Shown here piece after piece: positions 17,976 to 24,368 of a stretch of DNA of 64,000 nt. How positions within the stretch are numbered: the stretch's first letter is position 1; the number at the start of each line of letters is the position of its first letter. The notes under the pieces are model-generated. The model saw only the letters and a program-made list of their open reading frames with translations, was not told where the DNA came from and made no database searches. Both the position numbers and the translations under genes were made by a program. Source of the stretch: Sphingobacterium sp. CZ-UAM (GTDB taxonomy: Bacteria > Bacteroidota > Bacteroidia > Sphingobacteriales > Sphingobacteriaceae); NCBI RefSeq assembly GCF_002000245.1, contig NZ_MTCM01000001.1, positions 930,001 through 994,000 of the forward strand, read 5' to 3'.

Positions 17976-18281
17976 TTACCATTCAGTAGATGTCAGGATG
18001 TTCGGATTATCACTGACTTGGATATCACTTTTAACGTAATCAATAATCCGGCGATACAGATATTTTTCTTCTCTATGATCACAATCCATAAATGTTATCT
18101 TATCCACTTCTTCCTCTGGAACCAGTTGTGCTGTAAACTCAATGGACTCCTCCTCTGCCAATGGATCCAAATATACTTCACCCACTGCATTCATTGCTGC
18201 TACAATGGTTAGGGCTAACACATAGAATTGTGCATCGCCAATTTTCACATCAAATAGATGTCTTTCATCAATTATTTTCAT
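17976..18281 (-). CDS. Small acidic phage protein
   Basis: This 101-residue acidic protein (LAEEESIEF, VPEEEVDKI) has a hydrophobic stretch (FYVLALTIVAAMNAV, residues about 19-33) that may be a buried helix rather than a membrane span. It overlaps the upstream zinc-finger gene by 14 bp. Function unknown. Confidence 0.6.
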   Translation of the reverse strand: MKIIDERHLFDVKIGDAQFYVLALTIVAAMNAVGEVYLDPLAEEESIEFTAQLVPEEEVDKITFMDCDHREEKYLYRRIIDYVKSDIQVSDNPNILTSTEW

Positions 18282-18798
18282 CGGTGATTACTTTTAATGT
18301 TCTTTCAATGTTTCTGGTTTCGACATGGATATCCTGAGGATAATATTTAGCGATGGTGATCCATTCCTCATAACACGCTTGACAATACGCACTATTGAGC
18401 ACGCCGATATACATGAAGACGATCTGATCCTTGTTACAGGCATCACAGATTCCCCAGCCACCAAGTTTAAAGATATCTAAGTGGAGCAAGGGAATGATCC
18501 GATATCCCTGGGGAGATTTCAATTCTTTAGGAAGAGTTCTGAATCGTTTGAGCTCTTCCAATGTGTGAATTGCTTCCTCTTCCTTGATGGTTTTGTACTC
18601 AATCCCTTTTTTTACTTCTATTGTATCCTTGAGAACTTCTATTATTTTGTCCATCCGGTCAACTGGAACGTTTCTCTGAAAATCATCTTCACTCTCAAAA
18701 CCATTCGATAATTCCTGCATTTTTCTCTTGTTAGCATCGATCTTCATGAATGGCTCGAAGAACTTCGTTAGCTTTTTCTTGAATTTTGCATTAAACAT
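18268..18798 (-). CDS. Zinc-finger phage protein
   Basis: The ATG at 18798 is preferred because AAAGGAGGG sits a few bases upstream, a Shine-Dalgarno match that is rare in this phylum and in this window. The frame could also open at a TTG at 18822. The 176-residue product has two Cys pairs, ICDAC and YCQAC, about 20 residues apart near residues 120-145, predicting a treble-clef or ribbon zinc site. The N-terminal half is helical and basic. It probably binds nucleic acid or a partner protein; family unknown. Confidence 0.65.
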   Translation of the reverse strand: MFNAKFKKKLTKFFEPFMKIDANKRKMQELSNGFESEDDFQRNVPVDRMDKIIEVLKDTIEVKKGIEYKTIKEEEAIHTLEELKRFRTLPKELKSPQGYRIIPLLHLDIFKLGGWGICDACNKDQIVFMYIGVLNSAYCQACYEEWITIAKYYPQDIHVETRNIERTLKVITDENN

Positions 18799-19156
18799 TA
18801 TTTCCCTCCTTTCTATTTTCAAATTGTGATACTGTTATTGTGCGATAAACCTTACAGGGAAATGTCCCCATCCGTTCGGCTGCTGCGAAGTCCTCTCCCA
18901 GTTCGAATACACATCCGTTTTTATCGATCCAAAGAAAGTTCTCTTTGTGTCGGTTTTTATCTGGGAGGCGACGAGGTACTTTATTGATCCAATCATTTTT
19001 ACTTTCCAGCGTTAGGATTAGCTCCGCTTTGACAAATACTTTATTCGCCTGTTCATTTAGGATCTCTACAAATCGACTGAAAGTTATTGTCTCGTCATTT
19101 ACCTGATTGAGCAGATCCCTGATCTGTGCAACCTTAAAAACTTTGTGATCTACCAT
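18791..19156 (-). CDS. Hypothetical early phage protein
   Basis: The 121-residue product has a helical N-terminal half (VAQIRDLLNQVNDETITFSR) and a beta-rich C-terminal half. It contains no Cys pairs beyond single residues. Its final codons contain the strong ribosome-binding site used by the next gene, so the two are coupled. Function not recognised. Confidence 0.6.
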   Translation of the reverse strand: MVDHKVFKVAQIRDLLNQVNDETITFSRFVEILNEQANKVFVKAELILTLESKNDWINKVPRRLPDKNRHKENFLWIDKNGCVFELGEDFAAAERMGTFPCKVYRTITVSQFENRKEGNNV

Positions 19157-19159
19157 GGC

Positions 19160-19633
19160 TTATGTGTTTAATTGAAAATCCCATAGAGACAGTTTGCCCT
19201 TGACGTTGAGAATGGGCTCGTCAAAGAGCTCAGCATTTTCGAGTACCCAATTCCAAATTGGTTTTTGTCCTTTACGGATAATTGACAATCCGGTATCCGG
19301 GCAAATGTCAACCGCCACCTTCTCAGCCCAAATGCTTGGGTGATTGATAACACAATCGACGATATCGACCTTACCGATTATTGCTCCAAAAGGAATAGCA
19401 TTATTGATTTTGCCACTTACTCCGTCAACGAAAATATCCTTGATTATAGGCAATACTGCTTTCATCTGTGGATCGGTGAGCTGAACATTAAACTTCGTTG
19501 GCCCGCAAGAGTGGATTAGGATCGGCCCGCGATAATTTGTCCTCCAGGATCTGTTTTCGATGTCCTTTATACCATGGGCGATAAAGCTCGCCCAAGGTTG
19601 TCTAATCGAAACTACTTTCACTATCTCTCCCAT
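19160..19633 (-). CDS. ASCH-domain protein
   Basis: The 157-residue protein opens with VVSIRQPWASFIAHGIKDIE and continues ENRSWRTNYRGPILIHS. This is the ASCH-fold signature, a beta-barrel related to PUA that binds RNA or modified bases. ASCH proteins are frequent in phages; proposed roles include RNA binding, modified-cytidine hydrolysis and translation control. No partner enzyme is next to it. It overlaps the upstream gene by 13 bp in the early operon. Confidence 0.85.
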   Translation of the reverse strand: MGEIVKVVSIRQPWASFIAHGIKDIENRSWRTNYRGPILIHSCGPTKFNVQLTDPQMKAVLPIIKDIFVDGVSGKINNAIPFGAIIGKVDIVDCVINHPSIWAEKVAVDICPDTGLSIIRKGQKPIWNWVLENAELFDEPILNVKGKLSLWDFQLNT

Positions 19634-19914
19634 GCCAGTACTCCTTCCTTTTCATAAAAGGCGAATGTTACGTCAGACTCGATATCGTACTCAAGGTTTG
19701 CTTGAGCTGTTTTCTCTTCGAAGCTATACTTTAGCGAACTATGGGTTAAGTCGCTTACACAGGTCAGAAAATGCATACTGGGAACCACTACCCATTTGTT
19801 AGAATGATCATTCTCATTTATATCTTCCATAAACTTGAATACCTCTTGAATTTTCTCTACTGGATAACCATTCTCTATCCAACGATCCTTAAGTTTTTTT
19901 TGTAAGTCTGTCAT
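19621..19914 (-). CDS. Hypothetical early phage protein
   Basis: The 97-residue product starts MTDLQKKLKDRWIENG. It has an amphipathic N-terminal helix and a beta-rich remainder with Trp/Met/His (WVVVPSMHFLTCV). It overlaps the ASCH gene by 13 bp. No family recognised. Confidence 0.55.
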   Translation of the reverse strand: MTDLQKKLKDRWIENGYPVEKIQEVFKFMEDINENDHSNKWVVVPSMHFLTCVSDLTHSSLKYSFEEKTAQANLEYDIESDVTFAFYEKEGVLAWER

Positions 19915-19941
19915 ATTAAAAGTTATTAGATTTTTGATTCG

Positions 19942-20262
19942 TTATAATTGATAATACTTGCAATTCTTCCCTGCTTTAATTATCCCAATAAGATTCGATT
20001 TTGATTGAATTTGCTTGATCTGACTTGCTATATTCTTTGAATTTAACCCAGTTGCATCCGAAAGGTATTTTGCATCTACAGCGCAAAATGGTGTCTTATC
20101 CAATTCGTCGTAAATCTTCCTTTGCTGACTCGACAAAAGTTCAATCGCAACCATCTTGGAAAGATCCTGAGCTAAATGATGTGCATTACCTTTGTAAGCT
20201 CCCTTATGTTCCAATTCCTCCAATCGAAGGATAATAGCGTGATATACTTTGTTCTCGACCAT
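19942..20262 (-). CDS. Small phage protein with winged-helix look
   Basis: The 106-residue protein is mostly helical. The segment AVDAKYLSDATGLNSKNIAS (residues about 58-77) followed by QIKQIQSKSNLIGI and a short beta pair suggests a winged-helix fold. It may be a DNA-binding regulator of the early operon. There are 27 bp before the next gene and 8 bp after the upstream one. The call rests on pattern alone. Confidence 0.5.
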   Translation of the reverse strand: MVENKVYHAIILRLEELEHKGAYKGNAHHLAQDLSKMVAIELLSSQQRKIYDELDKTPFCAVDAKYLSDATGLNSKNIASQIKQIQSKSNLIGIIKAGKNCKYYQL

Positions 20263-20270
20263 AACAAAAT

Positions 20271-20720
20271 CTATTTAATTATTGATCTAAGAATACCAAA
20301 AGCAAGACAACCGAACCTTGTATCATTGTCTGTCCGGTTCCTTTGGAAAAGATGCTTTTCGCCGGTTATGGTGGTCAATTCGAATCCTTCAGGAATGACA
20401 TTGTACCATTCACCAGGGATCAACCAAAGCTGCATATCTACCTCAAGTTCTTCAGTGGGAGAATTACCACGTCCCACATTGATAGAGATATCAGGGCCAC
20501 CAATAGATTTCATGTTGACCATTTGCTCAACTGGCTTCTTTTGGTTATCTCGAGCAATTGTATTGTATGTATCCCATTTGCAGAATCCAAACCCCTGAAG
20601 TATTTCGTCAGGGGCATTTTGTATTGTCGAAAGGAACTGTTCTTTCGTATTTGGAATATAATCGAAGTCCAGTTCCCAAGTCCTTTGGACTGGCGATGAC
20701 GTAATTTTGATATGTTCCAT
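20271..20720 (-). CDS. Hypothetical early phage protein
   Basis: The 149-residue beta-rich protein starts MEHIKITSSPVQRTWELDF and is soluble, with no motif recognised. It lies 3 bp after the upstream gene stop and 8 bp before the next, in the tight early operon. Confidence 0.55.
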   Translation of the reverse strand: MEHIKITSSPVQRTWELDFDYIPNTKEQFLSTIQNAPDEILQGFGFCKWDTYNTIARDNQKKPVEQMVNMKSIGGPDISINVGRGNSPTEELEVDMQLWLIPGEWYNVIPEGFELTTITGEKHLFQRNRTDNDTRFGCLAFGILRSIIK

Positions 20721-20723
20721 GGC

Positions 20724-21098
20724 TTAGTTGTTTTGTGTGGAATGGTCAGAAAAACCACTTCCGGAGATGTCTATTTTGAATTTAGATTTTAGCAGATCCT
20801 CAGTATCCATTAGTGGCGGTACGATATGGCAAGATATCGCATTGAAACTATGAATCATGTTGAAAGTATTTTCCACAAGTATCTTCTGCTGATTCGGATT
20901 CAGTTTGTGGTCTTCCTTCTTTGCTTTCAAGCGTATCCCCTCTTGAGTAATCTTGGCACACGAATAAGTCGGATCCAGTTTCATTAGATATTCAGAAAAA
21001 CCAGGCTCATGAATCATGATAATACCGGCAATGTCTTCTCGAGATAGGATATCCTTGATCTCCTGCATAACTCGTTTTAATTTTGGACTATACTGCAT
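20724..21098 (-). CDS. Hypothetical early phage protein
   Basis: The product is 124 residues, helical in the first half (VMQEIKDILSREDIAGII) and likely soluble. The ATG at 21098 directly follows the leader AACCATATAAA, a motif also found upstream of the genes starting at 32610 and 33334. This suggests a shared initiation or regulatory signal. Function unknown. Confidence 0.6.
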   Translation of the reverse strand: MQYSPKLKRVMQEIKDILSREDIAGIIMIHEPGFSEYLMKLDPTYSCAKITQEGIRLKAKKEDHKLNPNQQKILVENTFNMIHSFNAISCHIVPPLMDTEDLLKSKFKIDISGSGFSDHSTQNN

Positions 21099-21099
21099 T

Positions 21100-21585
21100 T
21101 TATATGGTTTTAAACTTTAATAATTTTTTGATCTGATTTATGGTGTATCTTTTGTTCAGCTGCTGAGGAGTGACTCGAATCAATCTCCAGCCCAGAGCAG
21201 TGGCTTCATTGTATTTTTCCATATCGCGAAGAATGTTCTTTGGACGAGAATGAGCTCCCCCGCCCTTCATCCAAATTCCTCCCTCCACTTCGATCGCGAT
21301 CTTATGATCAGGAATGGCATAGTCAAATCTCCATTTTCGCTCATCGTGAAACTGCAGTTCCGGAACAACAAAGAGTCCCAGTTCCTGCTTGATGCTTTCG
21401 ATGAATAGATCAATCTTTTCACGACTGCTTTCAACTTTATTGCGCTTTTTGGAAATTTTATGCCGGGTACCGGAAATTTTCTCCCGTTTTTCAGCATTTC
21501 CGACTCGTTTAAACACGTTTGGAGCAACTTCGACCAATCCCATTTTTTCTAGATCTGAATTTGTTAATGAACTATTCTTTGCCAC
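21100..21585 (-). CDS. PD-(D/E)XK-type endonuclease
   Basis: The product is 161 residues. The C-terminal half carries the core of a PD-(D/E)XK nuclease: an Asp in RFDYAIPDHKIAIEVEGG, giving D, then E-x-E in the next strand, and later WRLIRVTPQQL. The N-terminal half is basic (KISKKRNKVESSREK). This resembles the very-short-patch/DUF559-like branch and phage junction resolvase-like nucleases. It lies beside the helicase loader and initiator, so a replication or recombination role is likely. It overlaps the upstream gene by one base. Confidence 0.7.
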   Translation of the reverse strand: MAKNSSLTNSDLEKMGLVEVAPNVFKRVGNAEKREKISGTRHKISKKRNKVESSREKIDLFIESIKQELGLFVVPELQFHDERKWRFDYAIPDHKIAIEVEGGIWMKGGGAHSRPKNILRDMEKYNEATALGWRLIRVTPQQLNKRYTINQIKKLLKFKTI

Positions 21586-21950
21586 TATCTATATTTTGCT
21601 TTGATCGCTTCAGGATCCTGATCCGGACGAATGTAAATCGTTAGTTTATCGCTGATCTTAAGTGGGATCTTACCCGTCGTTGTATCCTTTACCGGCTTTG
21701 TAGGCTTGTAATTCTGCATCTGGTGCAATGCATCATACTTGCTCGGACGGCTTGCTACCTTTTTGTCCTTTTTGCTCAGTTTCTTTGTTAGCGCTGCGCA
21801 TGCTTTAATCCCCAAAGATTGGAGCTTTCCTCTCACGGAATTGTAACCAAGACCCAAGTGGTCAGCAAGCTGCTGGATCGTTTTTATCTTATGGTTTGCT
21901 TTGAGATACTCTACCTCAATAGCTGTATAAGTGTGTTGTTTACTAGCCAT
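21585..21950 (-). CDS. HTH DNA-binding protein
   Basis: The 121-residue protein has a helix-turn-helix segment near residues 10-38, with KTIQQLADHLGLGYNSVRGK then LQSLGIKA, like a SANT/GcrA or resolvase-type helix. A Lys/Pro-rich linker and a short beta tail follow. It is sandwiched between nuclease and helicase loader with one-base overlaps at both ends. It could regulate or load replication proteins. Confidence 0.65.
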   Translation of the reverse strand: MASKQHTYTAIEVEYLKANHKIKTIQQLADHLGLGYNSVRGKLQSLGIKACAALTKKLSKKDKKVASRPSKYDALHQMQNYKPTKPVKDTTTGKIPLKISDKLTIYIRPDQDPEAIKAKYR

Positions 21951-22699
21951 TATCCTCTCCTGTCTTTAGCTTTTGGTGAATAAGAAATTACGTTACACAT
22001 CTCGCGCAATCGCGATCTCACACGTGTTCCATAGAAGCCCTCGATCTGATCTGCGGTAAGATTGGCCGTGATATGGGTTTTTGCCTTCAAAGTATCATTC
22101 ACATAACGGCCATTGATGATTTTCTCCATCACATTGGCAGCATTGCCAAAATTCTTGCTGATATCCTCAGTGCCCAAATCATCGAAGCAACAACCGATAA
22201 ACTTGTGTCCGAAATTTCTGTCCGGATAAGCAATAATTGGTTGAATATTGCCCGTGATTACTTCTTGGCCATACTTTTGAAACTGGCCAGCGATATCATC
22301 ACAGCGTTTGATCGCAAAGGGATTCGTTGCGTTGTGCGATATGGCTCGCATAAGACTGGTTTTACCACAACCTATCGGCCCCATTAACAGAATTCCTTTC
22401 TTAAGCGACAATCCATACTTTGACTCAAACAGTGGATCTCCAGTGAAATACAATAGCAACTGGTCGAGTACTTCCCTATTTTCATCATCCTCTTCAAACT
22501 CCTCTCCTACAGTATTGAGGAAAAATGTCAATACCTGAGCCTTTAGATCATCATAAGACAGCTGTTTGTAGTGAGCCGGTTCCTTGACTTTCGCAAAGTA
22601 TGGGTCATTCCTCAGCTTCTGGTCTTTGGCTTTACGGGCCAAACGTAACGCTTCGGAAGTCTCAGCTTCAGTCAGCGTGATATGATTATAATTTTCCAT
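21950..22699 (-). CDS. DnaC/DnaA-like replicative helicase loader ATPase
   Basis: With the start at 22699 (MENYNHITLTEAE) the product is 249 residues; the frame opens as far back as 22795. It is an AAA+ ATPase with Walker A LMGPIGCGKTSLM, Walker B CCFDDLGTED and an arginine-finger region near the C-terminus (GTRVRSRLREM). Phage DnaC-like proteins bring the replicative helicase to an origin opened by the initiator. Here the initiator gene is directly upstream and overlaps by 14 bp. No replicative helicase of the DnaB type is seen in the window, so host DnaB may be used. Confidence 0.8.
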   Translation of the reverse strand: MENYNHITLTEAETSEALRLARKAKDQKLRNDPYFAKVKEPAHYKQLSYDDLKAQVLTFFLNTVGEEFEEDDENREVLDQLLLYFTGDPLFESKYGLSLKKGILLMGPIGCGKTSLMRAISHNATNPFAIKRCDDIAGQFQKYGQEVITGNIQPIIAYPDRNFGHKFIGCCFDDLGTEDISKNFGNAANVMEKIINGRYVNDTLKAKTHITANLTADQIEGFYGTRVRSRLREMCNVISYSPKAKDRRG

Positions 22700-23441
22700 A
22701 GGTGTCAATATTCCTTGCAGGTTCGACCCCTCCTGGTCCAAGACCTGTCGTAACGTTGTTTCCATTCTTCCCTCCATTTTTTCCGTTGTTATCAACTGAC
22801 CGATTTATCCACCCCGAAACGGCGGCCTTCCATTTCGTCATTTTGTTTTTTCCTACCATCCAATTTTTTGAATCATAGAAATCAAAAAATCGAACTGCTT
22901 CCGAAATACATCGATTCTCATCCCAGTGCTTCAATTTTTTTTCTGTGAAATAAGAAATCAACTGTTCATGTGATGGTGGTGAAAATCTTTTTTCACCAAC
23001 AGTATTGTTTATTGGTTTATTGGTTTGTTTGTTTATTGGTTTATTTATACTATCTGTGCTTTTGCAAGTGCTTTCACTCTGCTTTGTCAAGTGCATCGTA
23101 AGTGCTTTGTCAAGTGCTTTATTACGTGCCTTATCATTTTTTGATAGGGCAATTATTGAAGCTGTCCACTGATTTTTTGAAGCTTTTATCAATTTTACGA
23201 ATCCCCAATTCACCAAATCATCGAATGTTTTTTTATAGGTATTATAAGATTTCATACCTATGGCTGCCATCGTTTGGGTTGCTGGAGAAGCGAACTTATC
23301 CACCCATCCCAAACGATTATTGAGCTCCACAAACCACATGAACATCGCTGAGTGATTAGGATTAACTAATGCCATATTTTCGAAGCAGAAGTCAAACCAC
23401 AATCTTGACAAAACATATCCGTTACCTTCATAACCTGCCAT
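22686..23441 (-). CDS. Phage replication initiator (DnaD/O-like)
   Basis: The 251-residue product has an N-terminal winged-helix-like region (residues 1-95; LNNRLGWVDKFASPATQTMAAIG). A low-complexity linker near 125-160 (NKPINKQTNKPIN) and a helical C-terminal part with FYDSKNWMVGKNKMTKWKAA, typical of DnaD-type domains, follow. It is paired with the helicase loader, as O and P are in lambda-type phages. The linker-coding DNA holds repeated motifs that look like iterons, so the origin may be inside this gene. Confidence 0.75.
   Translation of the reverse strand: MAGYEGNGYVLSRLWFDFCFENMALVNPNHSAMFMWFVELNNRLGWVDKFASPATQTMAAIGMKSYNTYKKTFDDLVNWGFVKLIKASKNQWTASIIALSKNDKARNKALDKALTMHLTKQSESTCKSTDSINKPINKQTNKPINNTVGEKRFSPPSHEQLISYFTEKKLKHWDENRCISEAVRFFDFYDSKNWMVGKNKMTKWKAAVSGWINRSVDNNGKNGGKNGNNVTTGLGPGGVEPARNIDTYGKL
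23008..23120. repeat. Iteron-like and AT-rich repeats inside the initiator gene; candidate phage origin
   Basis: On the + strand TTTATTGG occurs at 23008-23015, 23016-23023 and 23032-23039 in a T-rich stretch. GTGCTTT then occurs at 23056-23062, 23068-23074, 23102-23108 and 23114-23120, with two weaker copies between. An easily melted stretch next to short repeats inside the initiator gene is the layout of lambdoid origins. Part of the repetition follows from the repetitive linker peptide, so origin function is inference. Confidence 0.45.
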
Positions 23442-23442
23442 T

Positions 23443-23661
23443 CTATTCTCCTTGCTGTTCTTTTAAATCATTTGGGTTACACAATCTCTTTCTGCCTTGG
23501 CCGTCAATGATCAAGGCGTTATCCTGATACATGCCGATAAACGTTACCTGCTCCACGAACAGCTCAAGCAGCAATCTCCGCTGATGATGGTTGTGAAGTT
23601 CATGCTTAGATCTCCTGAACGGCCTGAATTCATATATTCTTCCATAATATAGCTCGTTCAT
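23443..23661 (-). CDS. Small basic phage protein
   Basis: The 72-residue, Arg/His-rich protein (YEFRPFRRSKHELHNHHQRR) has a beta-rich C-terminal part. Its start overlaps the upstream gene by 4 bp, and it lies one base before the initiator gene. It may bind nucleic acid. Function not recognised. Confidence 0.55.
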   Translation of the reverse strand: MNELYYGRIYEFRPFRRSKHELHNHHQRRLLLELFVEQVTFIGMYQDNALIIDGQGRKRLCNPNDLKEQQGE

Positions 23662-24356
23662 AACTCCACCTTGTTTTTTGAAAGTTTATAATTATAGATT
23701 TCAAGGAACATCTCTTTGTACTGCTTAAATCCCACACATTTTACCAGACTACGAGGCTGGTCCAAAATTTTCTTTTCAAAGAGCTCCACTTTAAAGTCCG
23801 GATGTTCGTACATTTCTCTTATTACTTTTATCACAGAGCCATTATAGGCTCCATCATAATGGTTCCTAAGCCATTTAAGTAATCCAGCGATCTCATTCGC
23901 CTTGGCTTCGTTACTTACATCGACATATCCTTTTTTGAGGTTTTCGGAATCTCTTATTCCAAACGGATTCAGTAGGGATATAACAGCGGACACAGGTATC
24001 GCCGGATGGTTAGCGATGAATTTTGAAAGAACTCCGAATCCCGGTTTCTTTTCGACCGTATAATAATTTATATAGTCCATTACCGACCAGTTCTTTTTGT
24101 TGGAGTTTAGATCAGCTATATCCGATTTACTGATGGAAGAATCTACCATATAATAAATGTCAACTTCCATTGCTCTAGCAGCTTCAAGACGATGTTGTCC
24201 ATCGATGACATTCAAATTAGTATCTACTAAGATCGGATTAAGATGCAATAGGTTTTTCTTTCTAATAGCCTTAATCAGATGCTTAACATGCTTATTGTCA
24301 ACTTCCCTATTGCTAGCAACTGTAGAGAACTGATCGTAATCTTTTGTCTTTTTCAT
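23658..24356 (-). CDS. ParB/sulfiredoxin-like domain protein
   Basis: The 232-residue protein has an N-terminal ParB-like nuclease domain containing NPILVDTNLNVIDGQHRLEA near residues 41-60 (DGQHR box). A helical C-terminal region follows. It is too short for a full ParB with HTH and dimer domains and resembles phage and plasmid nuclease-like ParB-fold proteins. No ParA partner is nearby. It is one of three ParB-fold proteins in the prophage and is 12 bp from the next. Confidence 0.75.
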   Translation of the reverse strand: MKKTKDYDQFSTVASNREVDNKHVKHLIKAIRKKNLLHLNPILVDTNLNVIDGQHRLEAARAMEVDIYYMVDSSISKSDIADLNSNKKNWSVMDYINYYTVEKKPGFGVLSKFIANHPAIPVSAVISLLNPFGIRDSENLKKGYVDVSNEAKANEIAGLLKWLRNHYDGAYNGSVIKVIREMYEHPDFKVELFEKKILDQPRSLVKCVGFKQYKEMFLEIYNYKLSKNKVEL

Positions 24357-24368
24357 GACGGTAATTGT

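Noticed and set aside
22990..23125. CRISPR-like short repeats
   Set aside because: Repeats are only 7-8 bp, unevenly spaced and in coding DNA; they fit iterons or a low-complexity linker, not a CRISPR array. No other array was seen in the window.
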